From contig JACKDF010000010.1 in the NCBI GenBank assembly GCA_020633655.1, positions 114,071-178,070 on the forward strand: a stretch of DNA of 64,000 nucleotides, written 5' to 3'. The DNA comes from Deferribacteres bacterium (GTDB lineage Bacteria > Zhuqueibacterota > Zhuqueibacteria > Zhuqueibacterales > Geothermadaptataceae). Position numbers and translations under genes: made by a program. This document shows positions 1 to 9,578 of this stretch, one piece after another. How positions within the stretch are numbered: position 1 is the stretch's first letter; every line of letters starts with the position of its first letter. Under the pieces are notes generated by a model that had not been told where the DNA came from, did not search any database, and worked only from the letters and a program-made list of their open reading frames with translations.

Positions 1-1487
1 ATCCGGGAGTAGCTGAAGCCGTCCTGGGGCACAGGATCAATTTCCACCGAAGAAGCCAATGGAACCAGGCAATCCAGCATGGCATCCGACCAGTTGTAAT
101 CCGCAAAATTATAAAATCCCGCGAAGAAACCACCTGAAAGCCGGCTGAGATTTTCATAGAGATACTGGTTGCCGATGTAGTATTTATTATCGATGTAGTT
201 GTAGGGTCCCCAGGTCGCTGCGTCAATAATGCGAAATTTAACTTCATTTTGTGCACTGAAATACGTCTGGCTGACGATTTCCATCACCGCACCGGTTGGG
301 TACCCCTGTTCAGTGGCATTGGAAATGACCCAAATTTCACCGGCTTTATCCTTTTCATTGAGGAATGCCACGGCGTCACGCAGCATGAATGGCAATGTGT
401 TGAGCAAGGGTTGTTTGTTGCGTGCACTTTGCAACCGCTGTTTGAGATTCGTTGTGGATGCCTGGACGAAGGAAGCGTCAAGGCGTTCTGCCGTAAAACC
501 ACTGACAAGAAAAGCGATAGAATCTTTTTCCGTTATCGCAAGGGGCAGGATTTTATCGAGTAAAGTGTAGACTTTGTCTGCGACGCTGCTGTTCTTGACC
601 AGGTCCGTGCAAATGATGAGGTGGCGCGCAGGAATGTCCGCATCCTGAAATCCAGGACGCACAGCGAGCTGGTAAAATTGCGCATCATTTGACTTGTACG
701 TCTGGAGAAAGGGCCTATCACTGTTGATAGGGGCAACACCAATAGTTGCATTATCACTCCAATACCGGTTATTACTTGAAGTCCGGCTGTACCAGAAATC
801 GCCGCTGCGGCTCCAACTGTAACTCAGGTTGTGAATATTTTGTGGTGTCTTATCAGGATTGTCATAGTCGCTTACGAAGAATTCTGCTTCACTGTGCGAA
901 TTGTACTCCGGTGCATTCGGTTGATAAAATTGTCCGGTCGGTAAGAGAATACGGCGATTTTCAGCGGCCATCTCGCAGGGCATGAGCCAGGTGATTTTCA
1001 GTTCTTTCGACTCATTTCTATCCACAGGTGAAACGTGCAATTGGTTAAAGGTTGTCAGGTTGCCATTCCATTCCCGGTTGCGGTAGGTACGCAAAAGTGC
1101 CGATGGTGTCGAACTCTGGTGTTGCTGGTAATCTTCTTCCGCTGTGCTGAGATCAACCATGCTGGCGTTGACAAATTTCTGTTTTGCGGGATCATAAATT
1201 GAGAGGCTTGTAATGAGTGCTTCTTCAGGCAGTTCAAAAGTCCAGATAAACTCGTATTTTCCACTATTGGCATAACGGCCTTGCCAGTCTCTGCCCAGTG
1301 TCACTTTCATGTACAGGGTTGTCTCATAAAATAAGCCTTGTGCCTTCACGCTTGTAGAGAATTTTTCATATTTTAAATAGGTCCAGCTATAGTAGGAAGT
1401 TGACAACCTCCTTGCTTCGAACCAGCCTGCGTGTAATAGCGAGATGGAGAAAAACAGCAAACTGGCTATGAGTAGCATTTTTTTCAT
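1..1487 (-). CDS. Secreted VIT/vWA-like domain protein (partial)
   Basis: Reading on the minus strand from an ATG at 1487, the frame stays open to the window edge (about 495 residues), so the C-terminus is missing. The start encodes a Sec signal peptide (MKKMLLIASLLFFSISLLHA). Residues about 60-170 resemble a VIT domain (vault/inter-alpha-trypsin): a beta-rich segment with FELPEEALITSLSIYD and a following Tyr-Gln-rich helix. Residues about 275-400 have the alternating hydrophobic strands of a von Willebrand A-like fold (HLIICTDLV, SIAFLVSG, GEIWVIS), but no clear MIDAS DxSxS. Likely an extracytoplasmic protein-interaction or adhesion factor; partner unknown. The frame is certain, the domain call is by eye. 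Confidence 0.7.
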   Translation of the reverse strand, partial: MKKMLLIASLLFFSISLLHAGWFEARRLSTSYYSWTYLKYEKFSTSVKAQGLFYETTLYMKVTLGRDWQGRYANSGKYEFIWTFELPEEALITSLSIYDPAKQKFVNASMVDLSTAEEDYQQHQSSTPSALLRTYRNREWNGNLTTFNQLHVSPVDRNESKELKITWLMPCEMAAENRRILLPTGQFYQPNAPEYNSHSEAEFFVSDYDNPDKTPQNIHNLSYSWSRSGDFWYSRTSSNNRYWSDNATIGVAPINSDRPFLQTYKSNDAQFYQLAVRPGFQDADIPARHLIICTDLVKNSSVADKVYTLLDKILPLAITEKDSIAFLVSGFTAERLDASFVQASTTNLKQRLQSARNKQPLLNTLPFMLRDAVAFLNEKDKAGEIWVISNATEQGYPTGAVMEIVSQTYFSAQNEVKFRIIDAATWGPYNYIDNKYYIGNQYLYENLSRLSGGFFAGFYNFADYNWSDAMLDCLVPLASSVEIDPVPQDGFSYSR

Positions 1488-2204
1488 AGCACCCTCGTAG
1501 TTAGGTGAAAGGATTTAAAGTGTCTTGAATCTATTGCTAACCCGTTTATTCACGCGTTGTATAGAGTTGCCGATGGGGCTGTGTTAAAACACAATATTTT
1601 TGATTCAAACATCAATTTCATAGAGCGAAAGCGTCCTCGCTGAACAAAATGTACGTTCCACTCGGCGGGACGCCTTCGTTCTATTAATGTTCTGACACAG
1701 CCCCAATCTTGGTATTGATGAATAAAACAGGTTAAATTGGAAAGGACTGATCGATTAAAACTTAAGCTCATCACTGGTAAATCAACCATGAAATTTAAGC
1801 AATTCAAATGCCATTAGAAATGGAATTGCAATCTCAGCACCGGTATTTATTATTGGGCACTTGATCGGGATTTGAAAAAGTGGAATTCGCACCACCGACT
1901 TACCTGCACTGGACACTCACGCCGTTTTAATGTGATTGAATGCACTAAACAAAAAATGGAACAGAGTAGGACTTTTCAAAGCCCCGGCTCCTTTCATGAG
2001 TCAAAAAATCGCACAAGCAATCGATTTTTTGAATAATTGAAAGTAACATCCTGGCAAAAATAATCGTATGGCAGAAAGTCGGATAAATTTTTTAACAATT
2101 CACGGATTCCAGTGTCTAAAGTTTGTAAAATATTTTTAGAAATTTTTCTATTTACAACCAGGCCAAAACTGGAAAGCCCCCCTTTGTAATTGCAGGAGAG
2201 TGAG
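1488..2204. other. Intergenic region, divergent spacer
   Basis: 717 bp between the leftward VIT protein gene and the rightward DUF5916 gene. It contains the palindromic repeat at 1574-1705 and must hold promoters for both directions. I see no coding frame with a plausible ribosome site and no RNA gene in the remainder. Confidence 0.5.
1574..1705. repeat. Family A palindromic repeat, copy 1 (132 bp)
   Basis: The left end TGGGGCTGTGTTAAAACA and the right end, read on the other strand, TGGGGCTGTGTCAGAACA form terminal inverted repeats. A second 132 bp copy with clear internal similarity lies at 59623-59754. No coding capacity, so a MITE-like non-autonomous element is the likely identity. Confidence 0.7.
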
Positions 2205-4370
2205 ATGAGAAAAATTGTGTTATTGCTGTTGCTACCGATGCTGTTATTCGCAAAAAATTCTATAGAAAAAAACTTGCATCTACGAAAATCCAAAATCCCT
2301 ATCAAGGTAGACGGCATAATTGATCAAGCCTGGGTTCAGGCCGACTCCATCTCCGATTTTATTCAACATCAGCCCTACAATGGTACAACACCAAAAGAAA
2401 AAACCATCGTGAAAGTTTTATCGACGGAAACTTCTCTCTTTTGCATGTTTATCTGTTATGACAGCGCGCAAAACGCCACCTACCACACAGGAACCCTGGA
2501 CAACACAAACGGTGATGGTGTGACCATGATGCTGGACACATTTAATGATAAGAAAACCGCCTACAAAATTGGTCTTTCCGCAGGTGGCACGCGAATCGAT
2601 GCCCGGCTTTTGGACGATGCCCGGAACCGGGATTACAACTGGGATGGCATTTGGTTCGGTGTATCCAAGCGATATGATTGGGGCTATATAGTCGAGATGG
2701 AAATTCCCTACAAATCGATTCAATACGATAAAAATCTGAGTGAATGGGGGCTCGATTTTGATCGCTGGGTTATGGCAAACAATGAAGATACCTATTGGTG
2801 CCATTACGAAGAGAACGAAGGACAACGAATTTCAAAATTTGGCAAACTCATTTTTGATGGGTTCAAACCGCAGGTGGCCGGCCTGAATTTGGAAATCTAT
2901 CCTGTGGGTCTTTTGAAAACGAATTATACGGGGAACGATAATTATAATATGGACCCTACTGCTGGCCTGGATATCTTTTACAATCCTTCTTCCGCACTCA
3001 CCTTTCAATTAACAAGCAACCCGGATTTCGCCCAAATTGAAGCTGATCCGTTCGATTTCAATATCAGTCGTTATGAATCTTATTTTTCCGAAAGACGACC
3101 GTTTTTTATTGAAGGACAGGAAGTTTTTACACCTTCCGGCAGGCAAAGGAATAGCGGTTTCTACCGGCCGATGGAGCTTTTTTATCCCCGCAGAATTGGT
3201 AAAAAATTACCGGATGGGGGCGAAATTCCATTGCAATTGGGCACGCGAGCCTTCGGTCGTTTGAATAGTTGGGAGTACGGTGGATTCATCGCTGCAACCG
3301 GCGAGAAAGCATACACGCAAGATGGAGAAAGATACCTCGAAAAACAGGCCACTTTTGCTTCCGGAAGAATTAAAAAACAACTTTTTGGAAATTCCACTGC
3401 CGGTTTATTGTATGTGGGCAAATTTGAAGAAGGCAACACCTATGGCGTACTCGATGCCGATGGTGCATTTCGTGACGATAATTGGCAATTAGCCTGGCAA
3501 CTGGCACGTTCAATCAAAAATTCTGAAGGTGATTATGCTGGTTCGGTGGGACTAACACAATTTGGCGAACGCTGGATTAATATGTTTCGCAGCCGATATG
3601 TGGGCAATGAATTTGATATCGACCAAATAGGCTTTGTTCCGTGGAAGGGTACATGGGAAACGGTCTGGCTCACAGGGCCGCGTTGGCCCTTCGAAAAAAG
3701 TGCAATACGCGCGATTTTGATATATTTTGGACCCTATAGCAACTACGAAAAAGCGGATGAATACACAGATCGCGGTGGCGTCCTGGGGATTAATTTTAAC
3801 TTTCGCAAATTTTGGGGATTTGAAATTAACTTGGATACCGGCAAGTCACGGGATAACGATCGAACCTACAAAAGTTATTCAGCAAACTTCAGTAGCTGGT
3901 TTAGTTGGTCACCACGATGGAATGGTAATTTGTGGGGTGGTTATTCCCGCTCCTACAATTTCAGTCGTGATTATTTGGCCTACTATTCATGGAGCGGTGC
4001 TGAGCTTTCCTGGAATATCTTGAGCACACTTCGCATCGGCAGTCAAATGAATACATACATCGAAGGTGAACCTGATGGCGGCGTAGTGAATACAGTTTAC
4101 AATGCGCGTCCTTATTTTTCCTTGACGCCGGTAAATGATCTCAATATTCGTGTTTATCTCGATGGCGTTTATTATACTGACTCCAGCCAGCTCGAACAAT
4201 TGATTGGGGGATTTTATTTTGCCTATAATTTCCGTCCCAAAAGCTGGATCTATTTCGCTTTGAATGAAGTGCAGGACCGGGAAGAGCATTTTGGCATGCA
4301 CGATCCTCGATCCCTCAATGTAGCAGCGCGCGCCGCTGTTTTCAAGTTGAAGTATTTATACTATTTTTAA
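2205..4370 (+). CDS. CBM9-like / DUF5916 surface protein
   Basis: 721 residues. The ATG at 2205 is preceded by AGGAG, which decides against a TTG five codons upstream. A signal peptide (MRKIVLLLLLPMLLFA) is followed by a carbohydrate-binding family 9-like domain (about residues 20-220, starting IPIKVDGIIDQAW) and a DUF5916 beta-barrel-like domain. The latter shows the typical stretch SNPDFAQIEADPFDFN followed by YFSERRPFFIEG. Proteins of this type in FCB bacteria are thought to sit in the outer membrane and often accompany polysaccharide or peptide utilisation genes. The exact substrate is unknown. Single gene, followed by a repeat-filled spacer. Confidence 0.85.
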   Translation: MRKIVLLLLLPMLLFAKNSIEKNLHLRKSKIPIKVDGIIDQAWVQADSISDFIQHQPYNGTTPKEKTIVKVLSTETSLFCMFICYDSAQNATYHTGTLDNTNGDGVTMMLDTFNDKKTAYKIGLSAGGTRIDARLLDDARNRDYNWDGIWFGVSKRYDWGYIVEMEIPYKSIQYDKNLSEWGLDFDRWVMANNEDTYWCHYEENEGQRISKFGKLIFDGFKPQVAGLNLEIYPVGLLKTNYTGNDNYNMDPTAGLDIFYNPSSALTFQLTSNPDFAQIEADPFDFNISRYESYFSERRPFFIEGQEVFTPSGRQRNSGFYRPMELFYPRRIGKKLPDGGEIPLQLGTRAFGRLNSWEYGGFIAATGEKAYTQDGERYLEKQATFASGRIKKQLFGNSTAGLLYVGKFEEGNTYGVLDADGAFRDDNWQLAWQLARSIKNSEGDYAGSVGLTQFGERWINMFRSRYVGNEFDIDQIGFVPWKGTWETVWLTGPRWPFEKSAIRAILIYFGPYSNYEKADEYTDRGGVLGINFNFRKFWGFEINLDTGKSRDNDRTYKSYSANFSSWFSWSPRWNGNLWGGYSRSYNFSRDYLAYYSWSGAELSWNILSTLRIGSQMNTYIEGEPDGGVVNTVYNARPYFSLTPVNDLNIRVYLDGVYYTDSSQLEQLIGGFYFAYNFRPKSWIYFALNEVQDREEHFGMHDPRSLNVAARAAVFKLKYLYYF

Positions 4371-4420
4371 TTGAACAAGGGTATGTTAAAATTTAAATTG
4401 CGACTCTGGCGATCAAATTA

Positions 4421-4560
4421 GTCATGCCGGTTTGCGTTTTTTGCAATACCGGCATCTCCCGGTATCATCCTGTAATTTAGGATTGCAAGGCACATCAAGC
4501 TGTGATGCAATTATTGTGGGATTCCGGTCTTCTGCTGAGAAGCACAAAAACCGGAATGAC
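4421..4560. repeat. Family D palindromic repeat, copy 1 (GTCATNCCGG ends)
   Basis: Starts GTCATGCCGGTTTGCG and ends, on the opposite strand, GTCATTCCGGTTTTTG. It fills most of the 352 bp gap between the DUF5916 gene and the cytochrome gene. A shorter relative lies at 24184-24286 and a partial one at 32707-32777. The rest of the gap shows nothing else. Confidence 0.65.
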
Positions 4561-4722
4561 TCTTTCGAAAACTCACAATTTAATTTGGCAATTCGTTTAC
4601 ATAAGTCCAGTCACAATCCCCAATTCCTTCGGGATTATTAATGCCTTGCATTTCCTTTCTCCTTTTCATTCAAAAGTTTTTTTCTACATTTCAATATTCT
4701 AATCATATTCCACATATATCAA

Positions 4723-6558
4723 ATGCAACCGATGCAAAAAAATCAATTCAGCAACCTACTCATTATTTTTCTCATTTTTTCCTGTGAACAGCCCAGGGAA
4801 ATGCCCATGGTAAATGGTCAACCGGAAAGTTGTCTCTTGTGCCATGCCGAAATGCAGGGTTTTGTTACTGGTCATCTTCCTGTGCTTATCGGCTGCAGTG
4901 GCTGCCACCTGGGACAACCCACAGAGCGGGATAAAAACGATGCCCATGCAAACATGCTGCTCGTTCCCGGAAATATAGCTGAGGCAGAAGAGTCCTGTGG
5001 GAATCGTATTTGCCATCCGGATTACGCGAAATGGGTGCCCAACACACTGATGAGTACCGGTCGTGGCATCGTGTCAGTAAATCGATTCGTATTCGGTGAG
5101 AGTGATTCACCAGATGGTCCCGGGCATCTCTCGCAACTGGGAAATTCACCAGCGGATAAACATTTACGGCAGCTCTGTGCATCCTGTCACCTGACATTGC
5201 CGAAAACGCAACCTTCGCCCATCTCTGAACGCTCGCGTGGCGGTGGGTGTACAGCATGCCATTTGCAGTACAGCGATGAAGCAAAAAGCCAATTTCAAAA
5301 TTATAAAGAGACCGGTGAATTACCCACGCAACACCCACAATTGAATGTCCAAATCAGAGATGAGAACTGTTTTGGCTGCCATAGTCGCTCAGCACGAATA
5401 TCGACTAGTTATGAAGGCTGGCATGAAACACTTTTAGCAGTAGAAGATGTGCAACCGGATTCCACCTTTCGCATATTTCAGGATGGCCGTGTATTTTCCC
5501 GGCAAGCCCAGGACATTCATTACCAGCGTGGCATGAGCTGCATCGATTGTCACACCTGGCGTGAGACAATGGGCGATGGCACCCGGTACAATCATCAGGA
5601 AGAGCAAATTGAGATCGTGTGTGATGATTGCCACTTTACCGGAAAACCCAGAACGATTTCGATCGATAGTTTACGACAACATGATTTGCAGGTGCTTGGA
5701 AAACGGCGTTGGCAATCGCTGGTGAAAACGATGCTGCGATTAAAGAAAAGTGGTTCGCCATTATTGAATTCGTTTATCGATTCAACCGGAACTGCGAAGC
5801 TCATTTTGAAAAACAGTGGTGCACTTAGGGATTTGCGTCCACCATCTGCTCAATGCGGGACGACTATTCCTGGTCACAACCGTCTTTCTTGCCAAACCTG
5901 CCACACTCAGTGGGCTCCGACGTGTATTGCCTGCCACACCGAGTACGAGCCGCAAAACACCAGTTTTGATCATCTGCAGCAAAAGGATGTGCCCGGCGCA
6001 TGGATTGAATATGCCGATGGGCAATTACCTGTTCCTCCGACTTTAGGCGTTCAAAAGGAGGTAATCGAGACTTTTATTCCGGGTATGATCTTGACGATTT
6101 CATCGCAGGAAAAAAATCTTGGAAACTCCGGTGGTGATGAGAAAATATTTCGCCGCATGTACGCCCCAATCAGGGCCCACACTATTGGCATCAAAGCCCG
6201 CACATGCGAGTCCTGTCACAACAATCCACGTGCCCTTGGTTACGGTGAGGGTAAACTCGAATTTTTCACGACATATGCAGGCTATGGAAAATGGGTATTC
6301 ACGCCAACCTATGCGAATCATCCTGAAGATGGCCTACCTGCTGATGCGTGGATTGCTTTTTTGCAGCCAAGTCCAAGCAGTGAAGCAACGCGCAGTGATA
6401 TTCGCCCGTTTACCATCGTGGAACAGCAAAAAATTCTTTCAGTTGGTGCTTGTCTGACTTGCCATGAAGGAACAAAACAAAATATAGATCAAATTTACGG
6501 AAAGTATTCACAGTCCTTGGATAACTTATCCGAGAAGTGTTTGCAGGCTGGTTTTTGA
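4723..6558 (+). CDS. Dodecahaem c-type cytochrome lipoprotein
   Basis: 611 residues. The N-terminus has a hydrophobic stretch ending LIFSC, a lipobox-like site with Cys21, so the mature protein is probably lipidated and outer-membrane or periplasm attached. I count eleven CxxCH haem motifs (for example CLLCH, CSGCH, CASCH, CTACH, CFGCH, CIDCH, CDDCH, CQTCH, CIACH, CESCH, CLTCH) and one CxxxxCH (CGNRICH), giving up to twelve haems. The organisation recalls multihaem lipoproteins associated with extracellular electron transfer or metalloid reduction in metal reducers; I recall a similarity to the ExtS type but cannot confirm it. It stands alone, about 29 kb from the mtrAB-like pair. Start could be Met1 or Met4. 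Confidence 0.8.
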   Translation: MQPMQKNQFSNLLIIFLIFSCEQPREMPMVNGQPESCLLCHAEMQGFVTGHLPVLIGCSGCHLGQPTERDKNDAHANMLLVPGNIAEAEESCGNRICHPDYAKWVPNTLMSTGRGIVSVNRFVFGESDSPDGPGHLSQLGNSPADKHLRQLCASCHLTLPKTQPSPISERSRGGGCTACHLQYSDEAKSQFQNYKETGELPTQHPQLNVQIRDENCFGCHSRSARISTSYEGWHETLLAVEDVQPDSTFRIFQDGRVFSRQAQDIHYQRGMSCIDCHTWRETMGDGTRYNHQEEQIEIVCDDCHFTGKPRTISIDSLRQHDLQVLGKRRWQSLVKTMLRLKKSGSPLLNSFIDSTGTAKLILKNSGALRDLRPPSAQCGTTIPGHNRLSCQTCHTQWAPTCIACHTEYEPQNTSFDHLQQKDVPGAWIEYADGQLPVPPTLGVQKEVIETFIPGMILTISSQEKNLGNSGGDEKIFRRMYAPIRAHTIGIKARTCESCHNNPRALGYGEGKLEFFTTYAGYGKWVFTPTYANHPEDGLPADAWIAFLQPSPSSEATRSDIRPFTIVEQQKILSVGACLTCHEGTKQNIDQIYGKYSQSLDNLSEKCLQAGF

Positions 6559-6600
6559 ACGACATCTGATCTTTACTTTTGGAAATCGCTAAATCTTGAA

Positions 6601-6656
6601 TTTGGCAACTTATGTTGCCGTATTTTGCAAAATTTGGCAAGTTTAGTTGCCAAATT
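6601..6656. repeat. Two tandem small hairpins
   Basis: GGCAAC-TTAT-GTTGCC at 6604-6619 and TTTGGCAA-GTTTAG-TTGCCAAA at 6633-6654 are perfect inverted repeats that share the TTGGCAA core. They lie just downstream of the cytochrome gene and may act in termination or mRNA stability. No poly-U tract follows, so a simple intrinsic terminator is doubtful. Confidence 0.5.
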
Positions 6657-6771
6657 GCTAAAAGCAGAAAAATATAATAGGATGACAAAATAAACAGAAT
6701 TTTGAAATTCTTAGCACCAACTACCAGTGAAATTCCCTTGCATTTCCTCCCACGATCCATTATTTTTACAC

Positions 6772-6862
6772 CAATCCGTAGGGGTGTCCCCCTAAAAAAA
6801 ACGGGACTGAGAACACACCCTTCGAACCTGAACCGGATGATACCGGCGTAGGAAACGGTTGA
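6772..6862 (+). promoter_or_regulatory. TPP riboswitch (THI element)
   Basis: Conserved thi-box blocks occur in order: GGGGTGTCCCC, ACTGAGAACACACCC, TTCGAACCTGAACCGG, ATGATACCGGCGTAGGAAA. The closing stem pairs CAATCCGT with ACGGTTG. The 3' strand GGAAACGG (6851-6858) is complementary to CCGTTTTCC in the 5' arm of the terminator at 6914-6949. This predicts thiamine pyrophosphate binding frees the terminator and stops transcription of the downstream receptor-thiN-symporter genes. Confidence 0.95.
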
Positions 6863-6913
6863 TTTTTCCCGCTTTCGTGCAGGGAAAGTTCGTACACTTT
6901 CATTTCGGATTCG

Positions 6914-6949
6914 AAAGCCGTTTTCCCCTCGCTGGGAAACGGCTTTTTT
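6914..6949 (+). terminator. Riboswitch expression-platform terminator
   Basis: AAAGCCGTTTTCCC pairs with GGGAAACGGCTTT across a short loop and runs into a T6 tract. It lies between the TPP aptamer and the receptor gene, and its 5' arm competes with the aptamer closing stem, so it is a regulated attenuator. Confidence 0.88.
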
Positions 6950-7052
6950 CGTTTTAAATCATTTCGGTGTCAAAATCGTTTGATAAAATGAAAAAAAATC
7001 TGAAGGGTTTCGAACCCTGTCAGCGTTGACACGACTCAAAAAGGATGAAGAA

Positions 7053-9485
7053 ATGAAATTACATATTTTGCGGGGCTGTCTTTTTATTATGATTTTTCTC
7101 GCTGGTATATCACTTCACGCACAGAATAATTATGCTATCAACGGTAAAGTTGAGAGCAGCGAGGATCACGAACCGCTCATTGGTGCCAATATTTCTGTAG
7201 TGAACACCTCATTAGGTGCGAGCACGGATGAGAATGGAAATTTTTCCCTGATAAAACTGCCTGCCGGTTCGTATGATTTGCAGGTGACCTATATTGGCTA
7301 CAGCACCAAAAACATAACCGTCCATGTACCGTTGCAGGATGCCCGTTTGCAAATTTCATTGAGCAGAGAAGTACTCACGGGTCCAGTGGTCACTGTTGTG
7401 GCGACACAGGCCAGAGATCGCATTTCACCAGTCACGTTCAGCGCCATGACGAAAAGCGAACTGGAAGCGCGGTATAGCATTGAAGAAATCCCCGAAATTA
7501 TTTCCGAGTTGCCATCGACAACTTTTTACTCTGACGCCGGGAACAATCTGGGATATAATTATCTCAGTATTCGTGGCTTTGATCAGCGCCGGGTGTCCGT
7601 GCTCATCAATGGTATCCCACAGAACGATCCTGAAGATCACGATGTTTACTGGGTCGATTTTCCCGATTTTACTTCCAATGTGCAGAGCATTCAAGTGCAG
7701 CGTGGTGCCGGTTCAGCCTTTTATGGCCCCGCAGCCATCGGTGGTTCCATTAATATCATAACAAATTATTTTTCTACAGAACGTGAATTAAAAGCTTTTG
7801 CCGGCACAGGTGATTTCAATACGAAAAAATACTCACTGTCCTATAATTCAGGTCTGCTGCAGGATAAGTTCGTCTTTTTCACACGCGCTTCAAAAACGAC
7901 GAGTGACGGCTACAGAAACGGCACCTGGGTTGAATTCTGGAGCTATTTTCTCGGGGGTGCCTATTATACAAAGAACAGCAGTCTGCGTCTGCACGCGTTT
8001 GGTGGTCCCGTTAAAGATGGATTTGGATATTACGGCATTCCAAAAGCATATAACGAGGACAATGAACTGCGTCGCAGTAACTGGTTTCGACCCGAAGAAC
8101 AGGAAAAATTCAGCCAGCCACATTTTGAAGCCATCCACGAATGGCGGTTAACGCCGACTGTGACTTTGAATAACAGCCTGTTTTACGTGCGGGGCAACGG
8201 GTATTTCGATTACGACGGCAGTTGGGGCACACCCGAGTATTTTCGTCTGACTTCAGATTATGGTTATGATGGTATTGATACAATTCCGGCTGATGTCTTG
8301 ATTCGTGCTTATGTTGATAACAATCAAATCGGTTGGTTGCCCAATTTCACCCTAAAACATAAATCGGGTGAACTGGTTGCGGGTGGGGAATTTCGAGTAC
8401 ACCGTTCGCTGCACTGGGGACGACTGCAAAATAGCAGCAGTCTACCCGATGAGGTTGTCGGCAGTGGCGCACGCCGGTATTACGAGTATAACGGAGCAAA
8501 AAACATCGCCTCATTCTATTTGCATGAAACCTACAGGCTAAGCGACAAGCTGATTGCGGTCGGTGACTTGCAATTCACCCACAAAAAATACCGGTTATAC
8601 AACGAAAAATTTTTGGGAAATGAGTTCAGCGTACCTCACAACTTTATCAATCCACGCTTTGGTTTGAACTACAATGCCACTACGAGTACAAATTTTTATA
8701 CGAACATATCGCGGACTTCACGCGAACCACGTTTGAAAAATTATTACGATGCTGCAGAAGCCAGTTATCCTGAGGAGTGGGGGCCGGTTAAACCACAGTT
8801 TGCACAAAACCCTAACGGCAGCTATGATTTTGACGATCCGTTAGTGCATCCCGAAAAACTGACCAATTTTGAGCTTGGCACAGGTTTTCGCAATCAGGCT
8901 ATACGTGCTTTTGCGAATATGTATTATATGGATTTCCAGGATGAAATTATAAAAAGCGGACAGGTTGACCGTTTCGGTCAGCCAGTGACAGGAAATGCTG
9001 AACACACGACGCACAAAGGAATCGAGCTCAGTGCGGAAGTACAGATGCTGCCTCGGCTTTCAATCGCTGGAAACGTGCTTCTCAGCCAGAATAAACTGGA
9101 TAAATACACGGTTTATGAATACGATGAGAATTATAATCTTGTTGAGCGTAATTTTAGTGGCAATCAGATTGCTGGTTTTCCCAACACACTGGGCACCATT
9201 CGCCTTACGTACGCATGGATGCAAGCTTATATCTCCTTGATGGCAAAATACGTTGGACGGCAGTACACGGATAATTCCCAAAGCGAAGAATTATCAGTCG
9301 AGCCTTACCACGTGTTGAACCTGCATGCGCGCTTTCAACTAAAACAGATCGGTTTGAACGGTCTTGTTTTGCAAGCGAAAGTAAATAACCTTTTGAACAA
9401 AAAATACCTGTCATACGGCGAAGGCGATCAGTTCTGGCCTGCCGCAACCCGGAATGTGTTTGTCAGTTTGCAATATGAATATTAG
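7053..9485 (+). CDS. TonB-dependent outer-membrane receptor, probable thiamine uptake
   Basis: 810 residues. The ATG at 7053 follows AAGGATGAAGAA; an in-frame upstream extension to 7026 is less likely. Signal peptide ending SLHAQ, then a carboxypeptidase-regulatory-like domain (residues about 22-100, INGKVESSEDHEPLIGANIS), a plug domain (about 110-240, containing SIRGFDQRRVSVLINGIPQ and GAGSAFYGPAAIGGSINI) and a TonB beta-barrel that ends in FVSLQYEY. The TPP riboswitch directly upstream and the thiamine pyrophosphokinase gene downstream make thiamine or a thiamine derivative the likely ligand; this parallels the riboswitch-linked OMR1 receptors described in Bacteroidetes. A 15-bp hairpin (AGGGTT-TCG-AACCCT, 7004-7018) sits between terminator and start. 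Confidence 0.88.
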   Translation: MKLHILRGCLFIMIFLAGISLHAQNNYAINGKVESSEDHEPLIGANISVVNTSLGASTDENGNFSLIKLPAGSYDLQVTYIGYSTKNITVHVPLQDARLQISLSREVLTGPVVTVVATQARDRISPVTFSAMTKSELEARYSIEEIPEIISELPSTTFYSDAGNNLGYNYLSIRGFDQRRVSVLINGIPQNDPEDHDVYWVDFPDFTSNVQSIQVQRGAGSAFYGPAAIGGSINIITNYFSTERELKAFAGTGDFNTKKYSLSYNSGLLQDKFVFFTRASKTTSDGYRNGTWVEFWSYFLGGAYYTKNSSLRLHAFGGPVKDGFGYYGIPKAYNEDNELRRSNWFRPEEQEKFSQPHFEAIHEWRLTPTVTLNNSLFYVRGNGYFDYDGSWGTPEYFRLTSDYGYDGIDTIPADVLIRAYVDNNQIGWLPNFTLKHKSGELVAGGEFRVHRSLHWGRLQNSSSLPDEVVGSGARRYYEYNGAKNIASFYLHETYRLSDKLIAVGDLQFTHKKYRLYNEKFLGNEFSVPHNFINPRFGLNYNATTSTNFYTNISRTSREPRLKNYYDAAEASYPEEWGPVKPQFAQNPNGSYDFDDPLVHPEKLTNFELGTGFRNQAIRAFANMYYMDFQDEIIKSGQVDRFGQPVTGNAEHTTHKGIELSAEVQMLPRLSIAGNVLLSQNKLDKYTVYEYDENYNLVERNFSGNQIAGFPNTLGTIRLTYAWMQAYISLMAKYVGRQYTDNSQSEELSVEPYHVLNLHARFQLKQIGLNGLVLQAKVNNLLNKKYLSYGEGDQFWPAATRNVFVSLQYEY

Positions 9486-9578
9486 AGTAATAACAATAAT
9501 CGTAACCTCACCCATTGCAGGTGAAACTGCCGGCCACAAGGGCCTGGGCTACAATTGTAAAAATTCCAACGGGATGAA

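Noticed and set aside
7005..7017. Cobalamin or other second riboswitch before the TonB receptor
   Set aside because: Only a short AGGGTT-TCG-AACCCT hairpin exists there; no B12-box is present, and the TPP element explains the control.
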